DNA of 15,633 bases, from assembly GCA_034440595.1 (NCBI GenBank), contig JAWXCH010000164.1, forward strand, positions 1 through 15,633. Reading direction: 5' to 3'. Source of the stretch: JAWXCH01 sp034440595 (GTDB taxonomy: Bacteria; Planctomycetota; Planctomycetia; Pirellulales; JALHPA01). This document shows positions 1-7,515 of the stretch, piece by piece. Both the position numbers and the translations under genes were made by a program. Each line of letters starts with the position of its first letter. Position 1 is the stretch's first letter. The notes beneath the pieces are model-generated. The model saw only the letters and a list, made by a program, of their open reading frames with translations, ran no database searches and was not told where the DNA came from.

Positions 1-1302
1 CAATTCTCCAGATGCGATTCCTTTGAGAACTTGCACCTGCTGATCGTTCATCAGGCCGGTAGTGATCGCCTGTAGCTTCGATTTACCATCGCGAATGACA
101 AACACTTGCCACTCCCCATCGGCTCCGCGAAACAGGGCCGAGCGTGGTACGAACAGTGCATCCGGTTTTTCGGCGGTGATGATTCTGGCACGCACACGGT
201 AGTCAACACCAAGATCCCAGGTGCCGGTCGCGCGCTGCTCAATCAAGCGTTTCTTATCCTCCGAGTTCAATTGGATAATGACCTTCACGCGTTGCTGCTC
301 GACACCTAGCGAGCTGACCTTGGTGAATCCGGCGGGGTAGATCGACTGCACGGCTCCGCGAAGCGGCATATCGCCAATCGCCGGGCCAAAGATTTCGCAC
401 GGCTGGCCTTTTTTCACCTTGACGACTTCCTGGCTTAACACGTCCACCTCAACTTCCAGGTCGTTCAGATTGCCGATTTTCAGAAGCACTGTGCCGGCGG
501 TAACAACACGTTCTTCGCTGGAGGCTCGCTCCAGCACGACGCCATCGATCGGGCTGCGCATCGTGCCGCGCTCTACGTCCTGTTCGACCTGCTGCAACTC
601 GACCTGGGCCTCTTTCTTTTGCCGTTCGAGCACCCCATGCGTCAGTTGTTTGCGACCGATGTATTCCTTGAGGGACGTTGGCATGAGGAAGGTGGCGGCG
701 CGCATCGCCTCCATCGCCCGCAAAACGAGCTGATCCTGTTGATACTCGACATCCGCCTGCACCAGCGACAGCCTGGCCTGGTCATGCTGCTCGTCGGTCT
801 GGGTTTTCTGTTTCCAGAGCTGATCGATGCGTTCATAGTGCCGTTTCTCGAATTCCAGTCGTGCGGCACCGGCTCGAACTCGCTCCTTGGCTGCCTCGAC
901 AGTGCGATCCATCGATTCCACAAACTTATAAGCTTGCTGCAGTGAGACATTCTCCACGCTGGCGTCGTCGTTTTCCTTGAGCGATGCGTCCAGCCGTTCG
1001 ACTGCCGCAGTGGCAGCGTCAACCGTCAGCTTCAGATCGGCAGGAACCACCCGTGCTACCACCTGATCTCGCTTGACCGGAGTTCCCTCGACCAGGTTAA
1101 TCGCCTCCACTCGCCCGTTGATCGGCATGCTGATGTCGTAGACACGCGGCAGTCGCGTCTTGCCACGTTCGTCGATCGTTTCGCGAACAGGACCGACCTT
1201 GGCCGCGGCCGCCTCGACCGGTGTGCCATTCTTCATAAAAAAGCTAGCGGCCGCGCCGAGCAGCACCGCTACTACCACTCCAATAATGATGTAATTACGC
1301 AT
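1..1302 (-). CDS. HlyD-family periplasmic adaptor (membrane fusion protein) of an ABC exporter, 3' end cut by window edge
   Basis: Reading in from the left edge there are 434 uninterrupted codons from an ATG at 1302; the stop lies outside the window. Residues 4-22 form one hydrophobic segment (IIIGVVVAVLLGAAASFF), an uncleaved inner-membrane anchor. A first lipoyl/barrel-sandwich half follows (about 55-90, with MPINGRVEAINLVEGTPV), then about 130 residues rich in Q, E, R, K and A with coiled-coil character (about 95-225). The second lipoyl half begins at MRSPIDGVVLERAS, followed by a beta-barrel region (DLEVEVDVLSQEVVKVKKG) and part of the membrane-proximal domain. This order is that of HlyD/MacA/DevB adaptors, which link an inner-membrane transporter to the outer envelope. 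The gene sits 69 bases downstream of the FtsX-type permease on the same strand, so it should serve that transporter. Substrate cannot be told. The family call is solid. Confidence 0.9.
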   Translation of the reverse strand, partial: MRNYIIIGVVVAVLLGAAASFFMKNGTPVEAAAAKVGPVRETIDERGKTRLPRVYDISMPINGRVEAINLVEGTPVKRDQVVARVVPADLKLTVDAATAAVERLDASLKENDDASVENVSLQQAYKFVESMDRTVEAAKERVRAGAARLEFEKRHYERIDQLWKQKTQTDEQHDQARLSLVQADVEYQQDQLVLRAMEAMRAATFLMPTSLKEYIGRKQLTHGVLERQKKEAQVELQQVEQDVERGTMRSPIDGVVLERASSEERVVTAGTVLLKIGNLNDLEVEVDVLSQEVVKVKKGQPCEIFGPAIGDMPLRGAVQSIYPAGFTKVSSLGVEQQRVKVIIQLNSEDKKRLIEQRATGTWDLGVDYRVRARIITAEKPDALFVPRSALFRGADGEWQVFVIRDGKSKLQAITTGLMNDQQVQVLKGIASGEL

Positions 1303-1371
1303 AGGTAACTCGTCTGTATGTCAGTCAGTTCGATAATGAATAATAGGTCGATAGTTTTACAAGCGGATTGT

Positions 1372-3750
1372 CTACTCTTTAACGTTGAGCGCTTCGCGCC
1401 AGTCCATCTTGTTGATCTCGCGTTGCACAAAAACGTGTGCGGCCAAAGCAAACGCCGTCCCGAGCAATAATGTTTTGATGGTCACACTCGCCGGCCAGAT
1501 CATCGGAAAACGAAACATCTCGGTGTCGTAAACCACGGTCAGATATCGCACCAGCAAGTATCCTAGCGGTTGGCCGAGCAAGGTCCCCAATATATTGAGA
1601 ATCATACTCTCTCGCAAAAAGTAACCACCGACCTGCCATTGGCTGTAACCGAGCACGCGCAGCGTGGCGACTTCACGCCGTCGCTCTGCCAGACCAATCA
1701 ACGAAGTATTGAGCAGGCTGGAGAAAAAGATCACGCCCGCAAATAGCGTAATCAGCCCAATAAATATGTCCTGCGTATTGATCAGCGTTTCCATCAAGTT
1801 CTTGATATTGCTGGCCCGTTCGTTGAAGGCCTGTAGCGCCGGAAGCTGTTTGATTTCCGTATAGAATCGATCGTACGCCGAAGTACGGGGGTCCATTTCC
1901 AATTGCACACCAGTCATGGCCAGTTCTTCATCGATCAGGCCGCTCAGGTAATCAATTTTGGCATACACGCCCAGCCCGATGTAGCTATCGCTGATGGCAA
2001 CCACCGGCACATCACGCGGGGTGCGCAGGCCTTTGGTGGGGACGATGGTGATGGTAGTGCCGACCGTGGCATTCAGCAGATCGGCGATTTTGCGCGTCAG
2101 CAGCAGGCCGGTCTTGGGAACGCGAATGATATTGCCATCCAGGTCGCGCGGAAGTGTCAGTCGCGCGTCGCTGGCCAGGCCGGTGATGCCCGCCTTGCGA
2201 TGGTGCGGGCCGTTGAACAGTTCGCAGGCAACATCCAGAGTTGGTTCGGCGCGATCCACGCCAGGCAGCCGGCGCGATTCATCGAGCGCGTCCGGGCCAC
2301 GTTCGTCCTTGAACGTCAGATCGATATCGCTGCACGAGATCATCTCGAACTGAAAATCGATTAGGTACCGCACGCAGTATTGCAGTGTAAAGCCGGTGCT
2401 GAGCAGCGCCGCACCCATGATTGCTGCGAACAATCCAACGGAGGACCGAAGTCGATTGCGGATGACGTTGCGCAGGACCATGCGCCAGCCAAAGCTAAGG
2501 CGGTTCCAGAATCGCGGAAATCGCTCCAGCCAGATGTTGCCACCTTGGCGTGGCGGCTTGGGGCGCATCGCTTCGGCAGGGCGAAGTTTCAATGCCGCGT
2601 ACGCTCCCTGTGCCGAGCCGATCAGCGCGCAAAGCAGGCTGATGATCATTGCGGTCACATACAGCGGCACCGAAACCTGATTGGAGAGGTTCGGAAATTC
2701 AAAAAACTGCTTGTAAAGTTCGGTGATAAAAATCGACATGCGGTAGCCAAAAAAACAGCCGAGCAGGCCGCCGATCAATCCGATCAGGCCGCCGAACTTG
2801 GTAAAGTGGCCAAAGATCTGCAGGTTGCTGTAGCCGAGGCCCTTTAGTGTTCCGACAATCACTCGCTGCTGATCGATTAGTCGTGCCATCAGCACGTTCA
2901 GCACCAATGCCGCGACTGCCAGAAAGATCACCGGCATGATCGTAGCAAAGACCCCCAGCCCGCGAATTTCATCGTTCAAGAATCGACTGGAAGGTTGGTC
3001 CTTGCGAGGGACTTTGGAAAAAACACCGTACGAGTCGAGCTTGTTTTCAATCTGGCGGAGGATCTCGTCCGGGCGCTCGCGAACTTCCGGCGATAACAAT
3101 CCCACCACCTGATTGCAGGCGCCGTCCATGTCAAAAACTTCTTCGGCGTAGCTGTGTTTGATATAGAATACGCCAAACCGCTCTGGATCTGGCGTAATCG
3201 AGCCGGGGCTGACCAGGTAGACAAATTCGCTGCTAATCGCCGTGCCGACGACGAATAGTTCTTCGCGGCGATTGTTGAGAATCAGATGAATCCATTGTCC
3301 AGGGTGCAGCCCATGTTTGCGTGCAAAGGCGTCATTGACCAACACTTCGTTGCGGCGGCGTTCGGTGAAGTAACTGCCACGCTTCAGCACGACGTCATTG
3401 ATGACGTTCTGCCGATCATCGGGCAGTGACAGAACGTAGCCATTCAGTGGATACTTAACTCGCTCTAGATCGACCGTGGCAAAAAACTGAATCCGCGGCT
3501 GGATTTCAGTTAGGCCGGGAATTTCTAATAGCTCAGGCAGCTCGGCGATGGGGACTTTCTTGACATCGATCCAAAAGTCCGCCATCCGGCACTGTGCATA
3601 GTATTGGTCCTTGGCCATCGTCAGATTGCGATGCGCCGATCGCATATAGATAAAGCACATCACGCCCACGGCCACCAGGCTGGTAATTGCCAGGATCAGG
3701 CCTTTGCTCGCTTTCGCTTCGCGCAGCAGCTTGCGATCCAGAACTTTCAC
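1372..3750 (-). CDS. ABC transporter permease with two FtsX/MacB-type modules
   Basis: About 792 residues. The N-terminal membrane segment (GLILAITSLVAVGVMCFIYM) is followed by a periplasmic MacB_PCD-like domain of about 220 residues. Next is an FtsX module of three membrane segments (around VFATIMPVIFLAVAALVLN, GGLIGLIGGLLGCFFGYRM and YVTAMIISLLCALIGS). The pattern then repeats: a membrane segment (LFAAIMGAALLSTGFTL), a second periplasmic domain, and a C-terminal FtsX module containing ERRREVATLRVLGYS, the typical cytoplasmic coupling loop. This doubled layout resembles E. coli YbbP and large Lol/MacB-like permeases, which are often mechanotransmitters rather than channels. The frame also opens at TTG 3753, but I chose GTG 3750: it overlaps the ATPase stop as GTGA, and a GAGGAG lies 8 bases before it. 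It is translationally coupled to the ATPase and followed by the HlyD adaptor. Substrate is unknown. Confidence 0.93.
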   Translation of the reverse strand: MKVLDRKLLREAKASKGLILAITSLVAVGVMCFIYMRSAHRNLTMAKDQYYAQCRMADFWIDVKKVPIAELPELLEIPGLTEIQPRIQFFATVDLERVKYPLNGYVLSLPDDRQNVINDVVLKRGSYFTERRRNEVLVNDAFARKHGLHPGQWIHLILNNRREELFVVGTAISSEFVYLVSPGSITPDPERFGVFYIKHSYAEEVFDMDGACNQVVGLLSPEVRERPDEILRQIENKLDSYGVFSKVPRKDQPSSRFLNDEIRGLGVFATIMPVIFLAVAALVLNVLMARLIDQQRVIVGTLKGLGYSNLQIFGHFTKFGGLIGLIGGLLGCFFGYRMSIFITELYKQFFEFPNLSNQVSVPLYVTAMIISLLCALIGSAQGAYAALKLRPAEAMRPKPPRQGGNIWLERFPRFWNRLSFGWRMVLRNVIRNRLRSSVGLFAAIMGAALLSTGFTLQYCVRYLIDFQFEMISCSDIDLTFKDERGPDALDESRRLPGVDRAEPTLDVACELFNGPHHRKAGITGLASDARLTLPRDLDGNIIRVPKTGLLLTRKIADLLNATVGTTITIVPTKGLRTPRDVPVVAISDSYIGLGVYAKIDYLSGLIDEELAMTGVQLEMDPRTSAYDRFYTEIKQLPALQAFNERASNIKNLMETLINTQDIFIGLITLFAGVIFFSSLLNTSLIGLAERRREVATLRVLGYSQWQVGGYFLRESMILNILGTLLGQPLGYLLVRYLTVVYDTEMFRFPMIWPASVTIKTLLLGTAFALAAHVFVQREINKMDWREALNVKE

Positions 3751-4490
3751 CAAACGATCTCCTCAGGGGGGCGAGGAAATTCGTTCTTGTGCAGGTCGAT
3801 GATCTCTCCGCTGCGAATTCGGACCACGCGATCGGCTGCGTCGGCAATGGCCGCGTTGTGCGTGATCACGAGGATACTCTTACCAAGTTGATTCTTCAGA
3901 TTGACCAGCAGGCGCAAAACTTTCTTGCCAGTATCAAAGTCGAGTGCCCCAGTCGGTTCATCGCACAGCAGTAGTTCGGGGTTCTTAGCCAGCGCCCTGG
4001 CAATCGCCACGCGCTGCTGCTCTCCGCCGGACATCTGTGCCGGAAAGTGATCTTTGCGCTCGGACAAGCCAACCATGTCCAGCACGTCATCCACATCGAG
4101 CGGGTCTTCGCTGATCTCGGTCGAGACCATCACGTTCTCGCGCGCGGTGAGATTCGGAATGAGATTGTAGAATTGAAACACGAAGCCAACCGACCGGCGG
4201 CGAAAACGAGTCAGCTCGCGTGGCGTGGCTTGTGCAATGTCTTGATCGCGGTACCAGACCTGGCCGTGCGAAGGGATATCCATCCCACCGATGATGTTCA
4301 GCATCGTAGTCTTGCCCGAACCGCTAGGACCGACCATCACCAGCAACTCGCCGTGCAGAATTTCCAGCGATATGTTCTTCAGAACCTCGACCGAGACCTC
4401 TCCCATCTGGTAGGTCTTGCCGATCTTGTCGAGGTGCAGGAGCACCCGCGAGTTGGCAACTTGTGCGTTTAAGCTGGTCGACTGGATCAT
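3747..4490 (-). CDS. ABC transporter ATP-binding protein of the MacB/LolD/DevA type
   Basis: A cytoplasmic ATPase of 247 residues from ATG 4490; an in-frame TTG at 4508 would add six. Counting from the ATG: Walker A GPSGSGKTT (54-62), Q-loop FQFYNLIP (Gln about 106), ABC signature MSGGEQQ (153-159, Glu in place of the last Gln of LSGGQ), Walker B LLLCDEP with DEPTGALD (173-184), and H-loop VITHN (His about 211). The N-terminal LDKIGKTYQMGE and the sequence RENV after the Q-loop are typical of the MacB/LolD group that pairs with FtsX-type permeases. The ATG is preferred because a possible -10 box at 4524-4529 would leave the TTG only a few bases of leader. Its stop overlaps the permease start by 4 bases. 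It is the first gene of an ATPase-permease-adaptor operon energising export or an envelope mechanical task. Confidence 0.94.
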   Translation of the reverse strand: MIQSTSLNAQVANSRVLLHLDKIGKTYQMGEVSVEVLKNISLEILHGELLVMVGPSGSGKTTMLNIIGGMDIPSHGQVWYRDQDIAQATPRELTRFRRRSVGFVFQFYNLIPNLTARENVMVSTEISEDPLDVDDVLDMVGLSERKDHFPAQMSGGEQQRVAIARALAKNPELLLCDEPTGALDFDTGKKVLRLLVNLKNQLGKSILVITHNAAIADAADRVVRIRSGEIIDLHKNEFPRPPEEIVW

Positions 4491-4523
4491 TGGGTAACCG
4501 TGGCTCAAGTGCTTGCCTACTGG

Positions 4524-4548
4524 GTTATATTGTGATTTTTTTCACAAT
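4524..4548 (-). promoter_or_regulatory. Crp/Fnr-type operator palindrome with possible -10 box ahead of the ABC exporter operon
   Basis: ATTGTGA (4529-4535), six T (4536-4541) and TCACAAT (4542-4548) form a perfect 7-bp inverted repeat. Its core TGTGA-N6-TCACA matches the classical Crp half-site arrangement exactly. On the minus strand a TATAAC (4524-4529) touches the operator and could be the -10 box, giving a leader of about 27 bases to ATG 4490. No good -35 is seen at the usual spacing, which would fit an activator-dependent promoter, though a site this close to the -10 could also repress. The match is seen directly; which protein binds is inference. Confidence 0.55.
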
Positions 4549-4598
4549 CTTGCACTCAGAAAAAATACCCCCTCTCTTACCTAATATAGTTTGAAACT

Positions 4599-4620
4599 GT
4601 CGGGTTGGTATATGCCCGAC
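4599..4620. repeat. Short inverted repeat (GTCGGG / CCCGAC)
   Basis: GTCGGG (4599-4604) and CCCGAC (4615-4620) are perfect 6-bp complements around a 10-base loop. It sits between the GAPDH terminator and the Crp-like site of the ABC operon. There is no proper T-run on either strand, so it is not a good terminator. It may be an operator or a chance hairpin. Confidence 0.3.
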
Positions 4621-4689
4621 GAAAATTTAGGAGGCGAAAACTATCCAGCCGGTTCGCATTCGTCGTCGGCTTTCGGGCTAAAAGAGCGC

Positions 4690-4722
4690 AAAAAAGCCCT
4701 CGGCCAGAGACTGACCGAGGGC
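4690..4722 (-). terminator. Rho-independent terminator of the GAPDH gene
   Basis: On the minus strand GCCCTCGG (4722-4715) pairs perfectly with CCGAGGGC (4703-4696) around an 11-base loop. Six T follow immediately (A-run 4690-4695 on the plus strand). The stem starts 36 bases after the GAPDH stop codon. It should insulate the ABC exporter operon from GAPDH transcription. Confidence 0.88.
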
Positions 4723-4758
4723 GACGCAAAGCACGTTTTTGGATTTACCAACCTTGGC

Positions 4759-5781
4759 TTACAGGAACTTACCAACCTTTTCAATCAGGTCGACTGTCCG
4801 GCAGCTATAGCCCCATTCGTTGTCGTACCAACTGACAACCTTCAGCATGTTACCGTCCATGACCTGCGTCCAGTCGGTGACAAAGATCGAGCTATGCGAG
4901 TCACCGATAATGTCGGTCGAAACCAATGGATCGTCGGTGCAGTCGAGAATCCCCTTCAGCTTGCCGTTGGCGGCAGCCTTCATCGCGGCGTTGACTTCTT
5001 CCTTGGTTACGTTTCTCTTCATCAATGCGGTCAGGTCGACCACGCTACCGGTCGAGACCGGAACTCGCAGCGAGATACCAGTCAGCTTGCCCTTCAATTC
5101 TGGAATGACCAGACCGACGGCGGTTGCTGCACCGGTGGTGCTAGGGATGATGTTCATCGCCGCGGCACGGGCACGATACGGATCAGCGTGTGGCAGATCC
5201 TGCACGCGCTGATCGTTCGTGTAGGCATGGATGGTGGTCATCAAGCCCTTTTCAATGCCAAATGTTTCGTGCAGCACCTTGGCCACAGGAGCCAGACAAT
5301 TGGTGGTGCAACTGGCGTTCGAGATGCAATTCATCTCCTTGGTTAGCTTGTCGTCGTTCACGCCGATCACGCAGGTCAGGTCAGCGCCGTCTTTGGCAGG
5401 GGCGCTGAGGATGACTTTTTTGGCACCAGCGGCCAGGTGAGTGTCGTAACCCGCCTTGCCGTCCTTTGCACGGGCAGTAAAAATACCGGTGCTTTCGATA
5501 ACGATATCGGCACCGAGTTCTTTCCAGGGGAGTTGTGCCGGGTCTTTCACGGCTAGGGCGCGAATCTTCTTGCCATTGACGATCAGATTCTCGGCGTCGA
5601 ATTCGACCGTGCCCTTAAAGCGGCGGTGATTGCTGTCGTACTTCAACAGCGTCGCCAGCATTTCGTTGTCTGTCAGGTCGTTGATACCGACCACTTCAAA
5701 CTCTTTAGGGCGCTCGGCCAGAATCCGAAACACCAATCGACCAATACGTCCAAAACCGTTGATACCAACTCGAATTGCCAC
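4759..5781 (-). CDS. gap: Type I glyceraldehyde-3-phosphate dehydrogenase (NAD-dependent)
   Basis: A cytosolic glycolytic enzyme that oxidises and phosphorylates glyceraldehyde-3-phosphate to 1,3-bisphosphoglycerate, or the reverse in gluconeogenesis. The product is 340 residues from GTG 5781, normal for the family. Visible landmarks are the dinucleotide-binding GINGFGRIGR (6-15), an Asp ending the second strand in GINDLTD (about 35), which indicates NAD rather than NADP, the catalytic SNASCTTNC with Cys158, the catalytic His185 in TTIHAYTND, and the C-terminal SWYDNEWGYS. The frame stays open upstream to 5877, but that extension has no family match. AAGGAG 8 bases before GTG 5781 decides the start. 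The gene stands alone, with a TATAAT box about 120 bases upstream and a strong terminator after it. The symbol gap is used because the gapA/gapB subtype cannot be told. Confidence 0.97.
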   Translation of the reverse strand: MAIRVGINGFGRIGRLVFRILAERPKEFEVVGINDLTDNEMLATLLKYDSNHRRFKGTVEFDAENLIVNGKKIRALAVKDPAQLPWKELGADIVIESTGIFTARAKDGKAGYDTHLAAGAKKVILSAPAKDGADLTCVIGVNDDKLTKEMNCISNASCTTNCLAPVAKVLHETFGIEKGLMTTIHAYTNDQRVQDLPHADPYRARAAAMNIIPSTTGAATAVGLVIPELKGKLTGISLRVPVSTGSVVDLTALMKRNVTKEEVNAAMKAAANGKLKGILDCTDDPLVSTDIIGDSHSSIFVTDWTQVMDGNMLKVVSWYDNEWGYSCRTVDLIEKVGKFL

Positions 5782-5906
5782 AGCAATAGCTCCTTGCAAG
5801 AATTCGGTGCGAGCCTCGCGCGTGGCCGGCCATCGAGCCGGGGGGACGCTGCGGATCAAATCCAACAGCGCCAGCACGCACCTATCAGTCCAGGGGTAAG
5901 CAGCGT

Positions 5907-5935
5907 ATTATAGCGGTGCCGGCGAAGAGCGAGAA
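5907..5935 (-). promoter_or_regulatory. Candidate sigma70-type promoter of the GAPDH gene
   Basis: The minus strand reads a perfect TATAAT at 5912-5907. At 17 bp spacing the -35 position reads TTCTCG (5935-5930), a poor 3/6 match to TTGACA. Transcription would start near 5900 and give a leader of about 120 bases before GTG 5781. That is long for a simple leader; no clear hairpin or riboswitch is seen in it. Confidence 0.45.
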
Positions 5936-6017
5936 GGGGCGGAAATGCCGATGAAATACTCGACCATAACCTTGTCGTGCGATTGAATTTCCGCTTCCGG
6001 GGTTTGTCGGTTTCGCC

Positions 6018-6839
6018 TTGCACCCTAACGCAGACTCATTTCTCTGGTATCTCGATTTGACCCCCTCCAAGCGATCCCGCTGGCAACTCCCTCCAGGGGT
6101 CACACACAGCCTGTGGGACTATGCGCAGGCCGAACATATCGCGCGCGACTACGATGACTACTTTGCCGGCAACCAACTGTTTGAATTTGACCAGAGTGTG
6201 CTGGCGCGGCATTTTCGCAAACCGGGCCTAATTGCGGATCTCGGCTGTGGCACCGGGCGTGCGCTGGTGCCGTTGGTCCGTAATGGCCATCGCGGTTTGG
6301 CCATCGATCTGTCGACCGAGATGCTGGATGTAGTGCGAGAAAAGGCTGAGGATGAGCATCTGCCGATTGATGTGCTGCTGGCTAATCTGGTCCAACTGGA
6401 CTGTGTTGCCGATCATTCGGTTGACTACGCCATCTGCCTGTTCAGTACGCTCGGCATGATTTGCGGGCAAGCAAATCGATTGGCAGTCCTGCGACAAACG
6501 CGACGGATTCTCAGGCCGGGTGGTGTATTTGTCCTGCATGTGCATAACTTCTGGTACAACTTGTATGACCCGGGGGGGCCTTGGTGGGTCATGAAGAGCG
6601 TGCTGTCTGCCCCGTTTCGTAAAGATTACGACATCGGCGACAAGTTTTTTGACTATCGTGGCATACCTGGGATGTTTTTGCATGTATTTCGACGGCGCAA
6701 ACTGCTGCGGACGCTGCGGCAAGCTGGATTTAAGATCCGCGAGGTCGTACCCCTGGATCCCAGGCGGAAGGACCGCTTGAAGTCCCCGTGGTTTTTCGGC
6801 GATTTGCGCGCCAACGGTTGGATCATTGCCTGCGAGTAA
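6018..6839 (+). CDS. Class I SAM-dependent methyltransferase
   Basis: A 273-residue cytoplasmic protein with no signal peptide. The Rossmann-fold methyltransferase motifs are in order: motif I IADLGCGTGRALVPL (about 72-86), the acidic end of strand 2 in LAIDLSTEML (Asp97), a strand-4 region VDYAICLFSTLGMI (135-148), and RRILRPGGVFVLHVHNF (162-178). It matches the Methyltransf_11/25 pattern, whose substrates range over small molecules, lipids and proteins, so the substrate is not predictable. The start is a TTG at 6018. The frame is closed upstream by a TAA at 5967, and no ATG or GTG occurs before the conserved core, so TTG is the only reasonable choice although no strong ribosome site precedes it. 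It is divergent from the GAPDH gene and 122 bases ahead of the DUF4404 gene. Confidence 0.88.
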   Translation: MHPNADSFLWYLDLTPSKRSRWQLPPGVTHSLWDYAQAEHIARDYDDYFAGNQLFEFDQSVLARHFRKPGLIADLGCGTGRALVPLVRNGHRGLAIDLSTEMLDVVREKAEDEHLPIDVLLANLVQLDCVADHSVDYAICLFSTLGMICGQANRLAVLRQTRRILRPGGVFVLHVHNFWYNLYDPGGPWWVMKSVLSAPFRKDYDIGDKFFDYRGIPGMFLHVFRRRKLLRTLRQAGFKIREVVPLDPRRKDRLKSPWFFGDLRANGWIIACE

Positions 6840-6870
6840 GTCCACGATTGCGAAATTCCATACAATTCAG

Positions 6871-6900
6871 TTGAGACCGGTTTCGCCAAGCGAGTAAAAT
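6871..6900 (+). promoter_or_regulatory. Sigma70-like promoter of the DUF4404 gene
   Basis: TTGAGA (6871-6876, 5/6 to the -35 consensus) and TAAAAT (6895-6900, 5/6 to the -10 consensus) are 18 bp apart. A start near 6907 gives a leader of about 55 bases to ATG 6962. This is the best-matching promoter in the window and suggests the small gene is expressed independently of the methyltransferase. Confidence 0.6.
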
Positions 6901-6961
6901 ACAGAGAGAGTGGTCCGAGCCGTTTGATCCAATTGGCAAGATTTAAGAAAGTGAGTACACC

Positions 6962-7261
6962 ATGACGGCAACACGCGAACAACTACTAGCGACACTGACG
7001 GAACTCCACCGCGAGCTGACAGATATCGGGCCATTGGACGACGACAGTCGTCAGCAGCTTCAAGAGACTCTGACGGATATTCAGCAGGCGCTGGCCACTA
7101 CAAAACTTGAACCTCTACCGGTAACTGGCAACGATAATGAGCCGGAGGGACCACTCTCCCGGCGACTGAGCGATGTCGCCCGAGATATTGAGACCACTCA
7201 CCCGCAGCTTTCCATGACACTGGGTAGCGTGATCGATGCCTTAGGACGGATGGGGATTTAG
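6962..7261 (+). CDS. DUF4404 family small protein
   Basis: A 99-residue acidic, helical, cytosolic protein of unknown function. The pattern is that of DUF4404: an N-terminal helix with REQLLATLTELHRELTD, a second helix (QQLQETLTDIQQALAT, about 30-45), a variable acidic linker, and a C-terminal part SRRLSDVARDIETTHPQLS ending in IDALGRMGI. The HP-L and final LG-MGI residues are the family's hallmark as I remember it. Length is normal for the family. ATG 6962 is the first start in the frame; only a weak purine-rich stretch (AAGAAAGTGAG) precedes it. It has its own promoter at 6871-6900 and is followed by the repeat region. Family call from memory; no function is proposed. Confidence 0.8.
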   Translation: MTATREQLLATLTELHRELTDIGPLDDDSRQQLQETLTDIQQALATTKLEPLPVTGNDNEPEGPLSRRLSDVARDIETTHPQLSMTLGSVIDALGRMGI

Positions 7262-7286
7262 AGCATTGTCACGGCTTAATTATTGT

Positions 7287-7353
7287 ATCAGCCGTTGGGC
7301 GCTAGCCCACGGTTAGAGAGGCAAAAACCGGTGGCTAGCGCCATGCGGCTGAT
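7287..7353. repeat. Imperfect palindromic intergenic repeat with GGCGCTAGCC core
   Basis: Arms 7287-7312 and 7328-7353 are complementary at 21 of 26 positions around a 15-base loop. The outer ATCAGCCG/CGGCTGAT and the inner GGCGCTAGCC/GGCTAGCGCC match perfectly. It begins 26 bases after the DUF4404 stop. It could act as a transcript-end hairpin, but it has no T-run. This type of GCTAGC-centred element is one I associate with planctomycete intergenic regions, from memory only. Confidence 0.7.
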
Positions 7354-7436
7354 TCGTTTACTTCCTAATTTTAGCTGTGATGCAGCACTGGCCTGTAGGG
7401 CACGTGCCAGAAAGCGTCCATTCAAATCATCCTTTC

Positions 7437-7497
7437 AACCCGACGCGCGAGCGAGGAAATTCGTCGAACGCGCTGCGCCTCGCTGGCGCATCGGGTT
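7437..7497. repeat. Imperfect palindromic intergenic repeat with AACCCGA...TCGGGTT ends
   Basis: Arms 7437-7456 and 7478-7497 are complementary at 18 of 20 positions, running inwards from AACCCGA and TCGGGTT to GCGAGG and CCTCGC. The 21-base loop holds a small palindrome TTCGTCGAA. It belongs to a different sequence family from the repeats on either side. A separate 10-bp palindrome GGCACGTGCC lies nearby at 7399-7408. No coding function is credible here. Confidence 0.7.
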
Positions 7498-7515
7498 AAT
7501 ATGATCTGCTCACTA

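Noticed and set aside
1903..2847. Two plus-strand open frames of about 150 codons each
   Set aside because: Both are antisense to the well-supported ABC permease and show shadow-like composition.
4591..5346. Long plus-strand open frame of about 250 codons
   Set aside because: It lies antisense to the GAPDH gene, whose product matches its family throughout; the antisense translation has no recognisable motifs.
5782..5877. N-terminal extension of GAPDH
   Set aside because: The family begins at the Rossmann strand; GTG 5781 has AAGGAG at 8 bases, and the extension has no family similarity.
7283..7504. 73-codon open frame in the intergenic region
   Set aside because: It is made of palindromic repeat sequence; the translation has no motif and there is no ribosome site.
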